Numbered from the stretch's first letter, positions 22,623-32,272 are shown. The stretch: 64,000 nucleotides of DNA from Zygnema cylindricum (GCA_037447655.1 JBBHKE010002853.1:186001-250000); one strand, 5' to 3'. A program made the numbers and translations. Notes: generated by a model not told the origin, from the letters alone.

Positions 22623-23161
22623 ATTCTTTTTAAATTCTGAACATACAAAACATTATGAAGTGTCCTTTCAACTGACTTTCCTCCTACGTCTATTAGCAAT
22701 GACACATCACCCTGAGCAGATGTTTGAACACTCATGCCACAAGCATAATAGATAATCTTTGCAGAGCTAACCCTCAGATTAGTGAATCGCTTTGTTCCAA
22801 CACATGTGCGTTGATGCCCCGGTGTCCATGATCCACCCTGGGTCTTTTCATCCCTCCATTGCTGCCGCCATAGCAAATAGGTCGGATTCATCCTGCTCAT
22901 TGAAGCTGAAATACTCATCTTCTTGAGTTACAGAAGAAGAATACAAAGAATTGTTTTGTAACTGATTTTCATATAAGCCTTGGTTAAACTGACTCTACTG
23001 TCAACATGGCTTCTATAAACATGTCTCATTTGCCTTTTGAAGTTTAGGACAGTACCTGCATCCATGACCCTTCTCTCGACAGTAAAAACATGTGGTAGAA
23101 GACTGTCTATTTTGGCCTTGATTAAACTGATTAGACTGACCTTGATTCTAATTAAACTCAT
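22601..23161 (-). pseudogene. Copia D gag zinc knuckle and protease
   Basis: The protease motif MDTGASTHMCW is readable at about 22795-22840. An intact zinc knuckle CFYCREKGHGCRYC lies at about 23045-23095, within a Q/N-rich NQFNQ stretch as in E. The reading frame is broken by several stops between them. Confidence 0.8.
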
Positions 23162-23848
23162 TTCATTGATGATTAAATTGATTTATGTGCTGGAAAAACT
23201 AACTTCTCCTGTCACAGTCTGTATTAAAGGCCTCTTATTGCTATTCTCTATTAAGGACCTTAGATGTAGACTCCTCATCTAATATTATATTGATTGCTAA
23301 CTGAAGTATCGAACTAGATTTTTCATGTTTTTTTCAGATTGACACTTGCATCTTTCATACTGGTCGGACGACCTCTAAATACCAAAGTAGCTTACTGGAA
23401 CTCACGAAAGGTACCACCAGCATGTGCAATAGTAAGAGCATAAAAGTTATCAGTGTATTCAATCCCTGTATCCTCCGAGTATTTGTAGTCCCAGATTTTT
23501 CCTGCCAACAGAAGTTCCTCTTGAATATTTGCCTTTTTGTATGGTCTTGGGTGATCTCCAAATATCAATCGCCTTTTTCATCTTGATTCGTGACATGACC
23601 AAGTTCTCTGTCAAACATAGCTTCAAAGTGTTCCGAGCCTGAGAATTTTCTTCGCCCATGTTAAACATAGCTTCAGAGTGTTCCGAGCCAGAGAATTTTT
23701 CTTTTCCCATGTTGGATCAATTTCATCAAGTGATCCATCCAATATATCTAGTAAACTTGCAGTCTCAAAGTACGTTTCAACCATATCTGCCCAGTAAAAA
23801 TATTTTTGTCCATTGAAGATAGGAATTCTTGAAGACACGCGCATAACA
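23162..23848 (-). pseudogene. Copia D gag N-terminal part with internal tandem duplication
   Basis: The frame contains SSRIPIFNGQKYFYWADMVET and LLDILDGSLDEIDPTW, the class 2 Gag signature shared with E. A tandem duplication of 50 bp (23613-23662 and 23663-23713) shifts the phase. The PBS region has decayed to GTTATGCGCG. Confidence 0.8.
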
Positions 23849-24844
23849 TGTTTTTCATGATTATCGATGTAGGTGGAGCTGCAGCAGTAGTGTAGAAGTA
23901 GACATGACTAAAACATAAGCTTAACAAGAATCCTTTCAAAAACCAGCTTTTCACTAACTATAATACTTCACCCACGCGTCCAAATTAAGCCAAATTCAGC
24001 ATACACTTAAATCACGATACACACTATCGATTCCCAAAATTGCAGCACAATTGAACTAGTTAACGATGAGATATGAATCTAGCAAGTTTCCCAAAAACTG
24101 CCCTTAGAGTTTCATAATCCCAAAACTGGATACTCACAATTTTACTAAGTCTCAAACTTTATACGTTGAGAGTGTGTTTACTGCTAACCAACAAATCAGA
24201 TGCTTACACTTGGCACTGTAGTGTTGTACCACAATATGACAAGGTACCGAAACTGTACGTCACTGTACTCAAGGTACCTCAAAAACCCTATTTGCTGCTA
24301 GTCCTAATCTAAATAGTGAAACACTATTTTATAATACGTTAAAATACAACTATATGTGTTCTAGATATTTACAAAATAGAAGCCGTACAACTAATGTTGG
24401 TGTCGTTTAGTCATCATCGGTCATGATAGTCCACCCGACTGTTGTCTTGAAGTCGGAAGCACCTGAGTACGTACAGTGTGCTTAGTCACTTGTGGTCCCC
24501 GCTCAAATCTCTTCCGCCGACTCGATTTGTACCAACGCTTCATTTTTATTCCGTATAGAGCATGTTCTCCAGATATTTGTTTTCGACTCCGTCCGTTCGA
24601 TTCTGATTGTACGCTCGTTCGATGGTCGACATGTGTAAGTTAATGTTGGAGCCTTTCCATAATACTTAAACAGCCATCAGAAACCAACGCGTGTCCTTAT
24701 AGAAGTACAGTAGACTCCGTTGTTCTTTTGCTACTAGAACACTAATAAAGGTAAGTATTACAATTGACTTAGACCAAAAATATTTGAAGTCCTAAACCTC
24801 TTCTCACAACCCTCTCTACTGAGGATAAAGCTTTAAATCCAACA
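23849..24844 (-). repeat. 5' LTR of element D
   Basis: 996 bp; the minus strand starts TGTTGGATTTAAAGC. The segment near the gag end encodes the decayed MSTST start. It matches the 3' LTR remnant. The outer flank is AGTTG (24845-24849); the partner flank is not in the window. Confidence 0.84.
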
Positions 24845-25609
24845 AGTTGGTGAAGGGAGATATAAAGATATTTGATGTGACGCCAATTTTTTTTTTTTCA
24901 TTTAAAATGCATTTCACCCTAAAAAGCCAACCTTGGTGCAATGTACATATGCTATACGACGTGTAAGCAATAGATCGCGCATTCATCGTAGTCCTCTTTG
25001 CTCTATTTTAGGTGGCCTAATTTTAAGCATTCAGTGTGTGCGTATTATCCTCCTTAAGGTCACTAGCCACACACTGACTAGTTAGAGCGATGACATTTCA
25101 GATTTTATAAAGCAAAACATCGACAGTCAGGTTTACTACCGCCGGAAATTTCAATAAAGATGTTGAGGTGGGACTCCATCAGTCAAAAATTGAGGTTGTT
25201 TACTAAAAAAGGCTTTAAGCCGTACTTTTTTTTTTTTTTATATATAACATTTATGCTGGAGGTTCTCCAAACTTTTGGGCAACAATTTTTACCTTCGAAT
25301 TTTGAGTATTTGACGCTAACGATCCTTTTATTAGTGTTTGGACAACGTTCTCAACTGTTTTCCGAAAGTTTATTGCCACACACTGTACGTGTCTATTGGC
25401 ACACTTGAAAACAAGTGATATAATCCACGGCGGACAAGCGTTGGCAACCTACCAATTGGCAAAGTCCATGTGCCTTCGTACATAGTGGATTCAAAAACAC
25501 CCAATGCCAAAAAAAAACCTTTGCCAGAGGATATCCTCTAACACTTCTTTTCCTTCGAGGAAAGGCCTTTGTGCTTTAACATAATGGCAAAATTCGTATA
25601 GTGACAAAG
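24845..25609 (+). other. Unassigned intergenic DNA
   Basis: No Copia motif and no convincing gene. It holds two long T runs (24888 and 25231) and many short inverted blocks (GAGGATATCCTC at 25528). An open stretch 25160-25408 (82 codons, hydrophobic) has no recognisable domain and is probably chance. Confidence 0.5.
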
Positions 25610-26482
25610 TGTTGAAAAGAGGTAGTTAATAGTTCACTTCTCTATTTTAGTTTTCCTTTAAAGAAAGAGAGTGAGGATCAAAGGCACGCCATGGATGCCG
25701 CCATATTTAGAAAGTGGTAGATTTTGAAGTAGAGGATATTTTACTAAAATGGTACCTAAATCTAGATTTGAACCTGGGTTTACCAGTATGCAGAACGTAA
25801 GCCTTATCCACTAGGGCGATATCGAAACAATACACGTGACGGGTTTCAAATAAATATAAAAATAAATGCGACAACTAATTAATAACAGATTAACGAAAAG
25901 GAGCAATTCATGCATGTACGCGAATCTGCACCGTGTAAAATATGTTTTGATCAGACAGCCGCATTGTAACCGTCACGCGAAGTAAGCTTTTGGCGTCATT
26001 TGGAGATACCGTCACGCGGTGCCACATGGTGCCACATTATTTGATAGCGGAGAAGATGGGAGGAGGAACCATGGCTCCCGATTTGACATGTGTCACCTTG
26101 TAGACCATGTCGTACAATAAGTACATATCCTATTGTACCTTCTTGTACTATATAGTGTTCTTATTGGACTAAGGTTCAGTAGTAGGTAGTCGTGAGTAGG
26201 CAGACCAAGACTTAGTGATATTTAGGTACCTCTCTCTAAGAGAGCTTGTAAATATAAAGGTCATCTTTGACCAAGCATAACTTACTACTCATGAGAGCAG
26301 ATTCAGTGATTCTTTTTGTGTTTGACTCAAGGGAGTCTTCCCATAACAAGGGTGAGGGTGGTCAAGATATTTGTGTGCCTGGGCGGCACACATTTAGTGG
26401 GAAAGTGGAAGGGGCAAATATTATCCTGGAGGCTTTACATAGGCTGCTCATTCTGTGGGTCAATGGAGACCACATAATTTCA
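25610..26482 (+). repeat. 5' LTR of element H
   Basis: 873 bp, TGTTGAAAAGAGG to CCACATAATTTCA, in the same family as J and N. It contains an antisense tRNA-like module (25760-25825; on the minus strand AGGTTCAAATCTA fits a B-box, preceded by TAGTGGATAAGGC). In the LTR the gag ATG is followed by an in-frame TAA at codon 5, a change shared with N. The outer flank CAAAG (25605-25609) has no partner. Confidence 0.88.
25760..25825 (-). other. tRNA-like module, antisense to LTR H
   Basis: The minus strand contains AGTGGATAAGGC (A-box/D-arm-like) and, about 35 nt on, GGTTCAAATCT (B-box/T-arm-like). The same arrangement occurs in J at 40530-40600 and N at 52280-52345. No full cloverleaf could be drawn by hand. 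Confidence 0.55.
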
Positions 26483-26700
26483 GGTTGTGGGCCCACCCTT
26501 TAGGGTGCCCATATTTGATGGATCAGACTTATTGTATTGGGAAATGATGATGGAGGGAGAACTATTTGAGAAGCAACTATGGGGCATAGTGTTTGGACAA
26601 ATTCGATGCCCACCTCCTCCTGGGTTTGGAGGGACACGTTTTTCTGGCACCTCCGCCTCTACACTCAAGGGCTTCAATGCATATGTGCAAAGATAAACGA
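26463..26700 (+). pseudogene. Copia H gag, N-terminal remnant fused to protease edge
   Basis: VGPPFRVPIFDGSDLLYWEMMM and LWGIVFGQIRCPPP identify Gag. The frame jumps within about 60 bp to SMHMCKDKRWFTKLRKI, the sequence just after the protease active site. Roughly 900 bp, including the zinc knuckle and protease triplet, is therefore deleted. The start codon is followed by a stop at codon 5. Confidence 0.82.
26483..26497 (+). other. PBS of element H
   Basis: GGTTGTGGGCCCACC, one change from the consensus. The altered base could still form a G-U pair with the tRNA. Confidence 0.8.
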
Positions 26701-28085
26701 TGGTTCACTAAACTGAGAAAGATCCTAACAGTTGAGATAGAGAACGGAGATGGAAGATTAGAAACCACAAGTCTTGTTGGAACGACTGAATTGAAGGTTC
26801 TAGTTGATGGAAAGGCCTCTATTGTAACGCTCTCAGACGTTCTTTACATTCCACAGCTTACCAAAAACTTAGTCTGAACAGTTGTTCTATATGAAAAGGA
26901 GTTTGAAACAGGAACTAGGAAATGAATCTTCACAGCAAGCTTTGATAATGAGGTTTATTATATAGCTGAGAAGGGCAATCAAAGAAAGTTAAGAATTGTT
27001 CTTTGCAATGAAAAAAGTGTTTTATCTACTCGTGAGCAAGTGAGATGATGCTTTGGCATAAAAGGTTTGGGCATGTGCATCTAGATAGATTAAAGAAAAT
27101 GAAGGAAAAAGGAATAGCGGAGGGTATTACTTTTGAGGATGATGAGACCTTTGATGAGTGTAGTGGATGTGCCCAAGGGAAGATTCATAGACTTCCATTT
27201 CTAAAGGCAACCACATTTAGGAAAGAGAAATTATTAGATCTAGTTCACACTGATGATTGGGGACCTTGTAGGTATACTTCACATGGGGGGAAGGGATGGA
27301 TGTTAACCATCACAAATGATTGGTCTAGATACACGAAGGTATACTTTCTCATACATAAGTCAGAGGTATTAAGATGTTTCAAATAGTATAAAGTAAAGAG
27401 TGAAAAGCAACATGAAACCTCAATAAAAGAGATAAGAATTGTTAATGGGAAAGAATACACCTCAAGGGAATTTGAAGAATATCTTAAAGAAGAAGGAATT
27501 CATCATGAGAAAATTGTTCCCTATAATCCAAAACATAATGGAGTAGCAGAAAGAGTGAATAGAACTTTAGGAGATATGTCCAGAAGTATGTTAAGTGATA
27601 AGAAGATAGGGTTGCAGTTTCGGGCTGAGTCTATGAACTATGCAAATTTCATCAAAAATAGAGTCTTAACTTCAACAAATGAGGAAACTCCGTGTGAGAG
27701 GTGGACAAGAAAAAAATCTGATTTGTCTTGTTTGAGAGTGTTCGGAAGTCAAGTTTACAGTTTGGATTCCGATAGGACTAAATGGAAACTAGAGGGAAGA
27801 GGGAAACCAAGATATCTTGTGGGATATGATGAGAGCACAAAAGGATATCGGGTGTATAACTTGAAAAAGAGAGATATAACTTTGGTAAAACCCATAGTGG
27901 TGATGAATGAAGTGAAGTTTATTGATCTATTCAAATATAATAAGGAAGTCAAAATCAGATTTGAAGCGGATCAGTTTTCTGACTTTGAATTTGAAAATGA
28001 AGAGAAGAAAGATGGAGAAAAAGGAAAATCTGCAGATCTACCAAAGGAGAAGGAAAAGACAACATCCGAGGCAACGCCATAATAC
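26670..28085 (+). pseudogene. Copia H protease end and integrase
   Basis: The protease end (to 26877) has a stop after TKNLV. Integrase starts with LWHKRFGHVH and CSGCAQGKIHRL. The first catalytic aspartate is kept (HTDD), the second position reads RIVNGKEY (D to V), and the glutamate is in GVAERVNR. The open piece 27555-28082 (175 codons) covers the integrase C-terminus (FGSQVYSL, VGYDESTKGYRVYNL) and an acidic linker. Further stops lie at about 27385 and 28080. The integrase is dead on two counts. Confidence 0.85.
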
Positions 28086-28451
28086 GAAGTGGAAACCGAT
28101 GAGGATTTTGATGAGAAACCGGAATTGGAAGATAGGGGAGCTGAAAATCTTCTAAACGAATCCTAAGGATGCCTTCCATACTAGCTTCCGATATTGAAGG
28201 GGGAAGAAGAAGTAGTAAACAACTTCAAGAAATACAAGTAAATTACCAACTCACAAAGATGTCTCACCCGAATGAACCTCAGACATACTTAGAGGCCATA
28301 ACACCCCACAAAGTAGCCGGTGGATCACAGCTATAAATGAAGAAATAGCCAATATTATGGAAGCCAATACATAGGAGTTGGTAGATTGTTCACATGAACG
28401 AAAAACGATCGGATGTAAGTGGGTTTTTAAACTTAAATTAAACTCCAATAA
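28086..28451 (+). pseudogene. Copia H reverse transcriptase start, up to insertion E
   Basis: Linker and first RT block (IGCKWVFKLKLNS). The text stops within the N-(P/S)-N-N block at the E insertion and resumes at 38580 with FERYKARLV, in the expected order. Confidence 0.82.
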
Positions 28452-28814
28452 TGTTGTTCTACAACCACCGGTGCAGGTGGAGGAGCAGCAGTACTAGTAG
28501 AAGTAGACATGATACACTCTCAGAAGCTATCAAGAATCCTACCAAACAGCTGTTCTTAACTGCTCACCAATTCTTATACAAGCATCCAAACTTCACAAAA
28601 CTCTATCAGAATATAGAGTAGCATAAACAGTGATAACTCCCTAAGTTTTAGCACAATTGACCCGACAACACTCAAGATATAATACTCAGAAGTTTCCCAA
28701 AAACTCTCTGCAGTTTTACTACTTGGAAGTCTGGATACATAATATGTTATGAGTCCTAAGTCTTATACTTGTGTTGAACTCGCAACACGAGTGTACTTGA
28801 GAGGTACATCAAAC

Positions 28815-28935
28815 CACCAAGCTACCACTAATCTGTCAAACTACCATTGAGATATCACTAAGCTACCACTGAGCTATCACTAAACTACCACTGAGTTACC
28901 CACTAAGTTACCACTGAGTTCCCACTAAGTTGACT
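28815..28935 (+). repeat. Minisatellite in LTR E (AGCTACCACT-type unit)
   Basis: About ten imperfect units of 11-13 bp, alternating AAGCTACCACTG and AGCTATCACT and ending in AAGTTACCACTGAGTT. The same array lies at about 38125-38245 in the 5' LTR. Confidence 0.8.
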
Positions 28936-29045
28936 AGAATCGTATCTATCGCAGTTGCTCTATCCTGTACAGAATCACATTAAGAATATCAGACGTTGCG
29001 TTGTCCGTACGGACCATATCAAATATAATCGTGGTTGCGTTGTCC

Positions 29046-29210
29046 AGTCTGTGTTGCAGCTTCGCTGCTGCGCTGCTCTGCTGCAGCGCTGCTCTGCTGT
29101 ATAGCAGCTGCTCTGCTGTATGGCAGCTGCGCTGCTCTGTCTACTCTGCTGCTGCGCTGCTCTGTTGTATAGCAGCTGAGCTGCTCTGTCTGTATAGCAG
29201 CTGCGCTGCT
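29046..29210 (+). repeat. CTG/CAG-rich imperfect array in LTR E
   Basis: Units built on GCTGCGCTGCTCTG and GTATAGCAGCT repeat several times. The array is self-complementary (CAGCTGCGCTG) and could form hairpins. The counterpart in the 5' LTR at about 38370-38540 is shorter. Confidence 0.8.
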
Positions 29211-29577
29211 TGAAACTCTGAGACCTCCATTGGCCCTCAGAGTATGCAGATCCAAAAGAAGCTAATCTAGATAGTGCCGACTCCAAGTTAATATAAACCC
29301 AAGTGACTGACCCCTTGACAGTCAGAACCCCAATATAGATTCACCCCTGTGAAATAACACGTTCTGTGTGCTCAGTTCCACCACAGAATGCAAAGTTAGA
29401 ATATGAGATTTGGACACATTCACCCACTTTGACTTTCCCTTAGAAATGCAGCCACCCTGGCAGACAAAAACTCTGACCGACTACACCCCTGTGTAGCCTG
29501 GACTCCCCTGAGTCCGCAGCAAAAAGAATCACTGAAAATGGTCAAGTAAATTGATAGTTATGGCTTCCCAAAGTTTG

Positions 29578-29588
29578 CCATTTATACA
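29578..29588 (-). promoter_or_regulatory. Probable TATA box of LTR I
   Basis: The minus strand reads TGTATAAATGG about 820 nt into the LTR. It puts the likely transcription start within the last 370 nt, so the tRNA-like module lies in U3. The same box is present in the partner LTR (32620-32630) and in R (63063-63071). Confidence 0.6.
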
Positions 29589-30124
29589 GGGTGCTCTCTG
29601 GGAGAGGCAGTGCCTATCCAAAATTTATCTAAGTCCTATTCCCTCTCTAAAACTCTATCTACTGAAGTACGGCACCAATCAAATTACTGTGTCGTACAGA
29701 AAAGTACAGGTGCCGGTGTACTTTCTGTACGGCCATTGTACGACATGGCCAAAATGTCGACACGTGTCATATCCGGATTTGTTCCCGTAATCTCCGGAGT
29801 TGCCGCAATCCAACGTAGTGTTACCACGTGTCACGCAATGTGGCGGTGATCGCAAACCGCCAAAATCGTACGCCGCGATCTCGGCATCCTTCGCGGCCGT
29901 CCGATCAATTTTGGGTTTCAATCGTGGCCGTCATAAATACCTGCGCGGTATTCTTTCCGGCGTCAAACAAACTGCGCGGTATTTATTTCGTAGTTGTACC
30001 GTACGTCGTACTTTACATAACTGTTTCTATGCTCTATGCATATAGTTCTAGTTAAATGAATTAGTATTATTGTAACTGTTTAAATAAACATCATACCCCG
30101 TAATACCTAATGTAATTTAGACTA

Positions 30125-30194
30125 TGTGGTTAAGACTACCGGCTGTTGCGGTTGAGACAAGTGGCAGGTACCAGGATCAAATCCTGGCCCTGTC
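30125..30194 (+). other. tRNA-like module, antisense to 3' LTR I
   Basis: TGTGGTTAAGACTACC (D-arm-like) is followed by a perfect T-arm shape: stem CCAGG/CCTGG (30171-30175 and 30183-30187) around the 7-nt loop ATCAAAT. The loop starts with A, as in initiator tRNA. From memory of the plant initiator tRNA-Met, the variable loop plus T-arm match at 18 of 21 positions. It lies in U3, antisense to the element. Confidence 0.6.
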
Positions 30195-30403
30195 AAAACT
30201 ACCTTTTAGAGAAAACCCCCTATAAAACAACTGTCTGTCTCCTTCTAGACAGCACAGGCAGCCATGGCTAACTCCTTCTCCAGTCTTCAGTGACTGCGAC
30301 AAGTGTGGGGACTTGAGGAGGAGTTAGAGGCAGGCTGTCAATATCTACTATTTTGCTTTTTATTTTGCAATCTCTAGACCTAGAAAATACTTGAATTCCA
30401 ACA

Positions 30404-30422
30404 CTCCCCTTATTTTCTAGTC
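30404..30422 (-). other. Polypurine tract of element I
   Basis: GACTAGAAAATAAGGGGAG on the minus strand. The ORF stop codon TAA lies inside it, 6 nt before the 3' LTR. Confidence 0.88.
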
Positions 30423-32272
30423 TTTCTTCCTTTTAACTTCCACAAATAAGTAAACAAACATCCGCTCCCCTTTTTCCTTTTCTTTTTCCTTTTTCCTTTT
30501 CCTTTCATAAAACTTAAGTTTTTAACACAGTGCATTAAATGAACTGAAATGATAATTGTATCACACATTTTATTTAACATCCCATTTTTCTTAAATCCGA
30601 GCGAAGATTTTATCCACCTCTTCCCTTTTCCATCCACACTAAATCCACTTTCCCTCTTGAAATTCAAACAACCAGCCCCATCCCCAACCTTCAACACATA
30701 CTCGGATGATAACCCTTTTACAGGCACATCTTCACAAGAGACATCACACCAAGTAGTGACGTCAAATCCATCCACCCCCAAATATTCCCAACAAACACTA
30801 GTCCCCACTAAGTTCCTTATAAGATCTACATCTTTCGTACTCATATTTTTATCTATGATAGTTACCCCATTTTCTGAACTTCCCTCACTCTCTCCCATGG
30901 AATTCTTTCCACTATTACTTTCTATTCCCAATAAACATTTCTCTTCTCCCCTATCCTTTAAAACCCCCTCTAGAATTAATTCTCCCCTTTCCTCGGAATC
31001 CGTTGAAGTCTCCCTTGCCGACCAGTTTTCTGTTTCCAAAATATCTATGAAACTATCCTCAATATTTTGAACTTCTTCAAGTATCTCCTCTCTCTTTACT
31101 TCCCTTATACCTCCAAAAGCACACTGTTGCCTTCGTCCAATTTCTTTGTACTTTTCTCTCTTCCCCATTCTACCGATGTGAAGAAGCTCCAATTTTTCTT
31201 CATCCTCTTTCTCCTCTTCCCCTTCTTCCTCCTCATCCACATTCCAACTTCTAAGTTTTTCCAAACAAGGGCATTCTTCCATATAATGACCAGGTTCCCT
31301 ACAAAAGAAGCAAACCCCTTTTTTCAAAGATCCCGTGTCTTTTCTTCTCCCTCTTTTTCCACCAAAGTTCCGATAAGGTTTACCTTTGTCTTTCTTCCTC
31401 TCATCACGCTTCCGCTCGTCACCACCGTTCCTCTCATCACGCTTCCGCCAATCACCACCAGCTGAAAAAGCATTGACCCTGTCCTTTCCCCTTCGAAGCT
31501 CCAAAATGCTTTCCCTCACAAGAATTATCCCCATGGTAAAGCTCCAAGTCCATGAGGAGCCATCCCTTGCCTGCATACGATAAATAATGCTTTCGTACTC
31601 ACTTGGGAGTTTCATAAGTAGTGTATTAATCTTACCCTCCTCAGATTCTACACATCCCGCACTAGCTAGCTCAACATATAACGCAGCAATATCATTGCAA
31701 AACTCTATCATGCTACCGCCTTTATAAACATAGGCATCTATTTCCTGTTTTACTAATTGCTGCCTCTGAATAGTCTCACTCTTATAAATCTGAATTAGTA
31801 CTTCCCATATCTCTGAAGACTTGGTTAGACTTAAAAGAGTGATAGCTATCGACTTACACACATATCTAAGTATGAGATGTTTTGCTATAGTGTTTTTGTA
31901 TTCCCATATTTTTCTGTCATTTTCCTCAGTTTTAATCCCTACATGTGGTACCATAGCTGAGAGCCTAGCTCCCCTCACCATAGGTGTCCCTTTTTCCTTC
32001 TCCTCTATTTCCCCATCCACGGAAAGATTCTTCCCTTCACCTTCCGTTGCATCTGAGCTCCGGATGATATTCTGGGCAGCCTCAGATGAATCTCCATAGT
32101 AAGCTCCTCCAAAGCCAGGTGGCGGACATCTCACTTGTCCCGAAACGATTCCCCATAAGTGCTTCTCAAAAAGCAATCCCGCCATTGTAAACTCCCAATA
32201 AGTGAAGTCTGTTCCATCGAACATAGGCACCCTAGATGGTGGGCCCATAACCTGAAACTCTGAGACCTCCAT
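30410..32272 (-). CDS. Intact Gag-only ORF of element I (620 aa)
   Basis: The start codon is 20 nt inside the 5' LTR, the PBS is read as VMGPP, and the stop lies within the polypurine tract, so one frame spans the whole internal region. Residues 1-300 are Copia Gag (FDGTDFTYWEF, WGIVSGQVRCPPP, IAKHLILRYV, KGGSMIEFCND). Residues 270-320 are very basic (repeated RKRDER). The zinc knuckle is C321, C324, H329, C334. Residues 335-360 are a glutamate-rich run. RRQQCAFGGIREV (381-393) is the lead-in to protease, but no DSG follows. Residues 487-545 match RNase H (LVGT, DVTTWCDVSCEDVPVKG, YVLKVGDGAG) with active-site residues changed, and the lysine-rich tail is further RNase H remnant. The product is probably a structural capsid protein. 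That decayed RNase H stays open is notable. The stretch after residue 400 may have no function. Confidence 0.93.
   Translation of the reverse strand: MEVSEFQVMGPPSRVPMFDGTDFTYWEFTMAGLLFEKHLWGIVSGQVRCPPPGFGGAYYGDSSEAAQNIIRSSDATEGEGKNLSVDGEIEEKEKGTPMVRGARLSAMVPHVGIKTEENDRKIWEYKNTIAKHLILRYVCKSIAITLLSLTKSSEIWEVLIQIYKSETIQRQQLVKQEIDAYVYKGGSMIEFCNDIAALYVELASAGCVESEEGKINTLLMKLPSEYESIIYRMQARDGSSWTWSFTMGIILVRESILELRRGKDRVNAFSAGGDWRKRDERNGGDERKRDERKKDKGKPYRNFGGKRGRRKDTGSLKKGVCFFCREPGHYMEECPCLEKLRSWNVDEEEEGEEEKEDEEKLELLHIGRMGKREKYKEIGRRQQCAFGGIREVKREEILEEVQNIEDSFIDILETENWSARETSTDSEERGELILEGVLKDRGEEKCLLGIESNSGKNSMGESEGSSENGVTIIDKNMSTKDVDLIRNLVGTSVCWEYLGVDGFDVTTWCDVSCEDVPVKGLSSEYVLKVGDGAGCLNFKRESGFSVDGKGKRWIKSSLGFKKNGMLNKMCDTIIISVHLMHCVKNLSFMKGKGKRKKKRKKGSGCLFTYLWKLKGRKTRK
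32238..32252 (-). other. PBS of element I
   Basis: GGTTATGGGCCCACC, an exact consensus copy immediately after the 5' LTR, within the Gag frame. Confidence 0.9.

Larger units (their letters stand above)
15980..24844 (-). mobile_element. Copia element D (class 2), old, with nested solo LTRs
   Basis: A minus-strand Copia element whose domains, read from high to low coordinate, are 5' LTR, gag, protease, integrase, RT and RNase H, then a 3' LTR truncated at 15980. Three solo LTRs with target duplications sit inside it (F1 in the 3' LTR, G and F2 in integrase). The 3' LTR lacks its first 600 bp or so, which should lie on the far side of the inserted B/A block. Coding parts are badly decayed. Confidence 0.87.
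29211..30403 (-). repeat. 3' LTR of element I
   Basis: The minus strand runs TGTTGGAATTCAAG to CTCAGAGTTTCA. Features: TATAAATGG (about 29578-29588), CACGTGTCATATCCGG, ACCACGTGTCAC, GCGCGGTATT blocks, and the antisense tRNA-like module at 30125-30194. Confidence 0.95.

Noticed and set aside
25160-25408. 82-codon hydrophobic frame as a small membrane protein gene.
   Set aside because: The run of F comes from a poly-T tract; no promoter, homology or context supports it.
29046-29210. CTG/GCTG array as a CRISPR-like array.
   Set aside because: Units are short, irregular and without unique spacers; it is a simple repeat in a plant LTR.
29551-30055. Several open frames of 75-81 codons repeated exactly at 32593-33097.
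   Set aside because: They lie inside the two LTRs of element I and recur only because the LTRs are duplicates; no codon or domain support.
31067-31465. Plus-strand open frame of 132 codons opposite element I gag.
   Set aside because: Phenylalanine/serine/proline-rich shadow of the lysine/glutamate-rich Gag coding strand.
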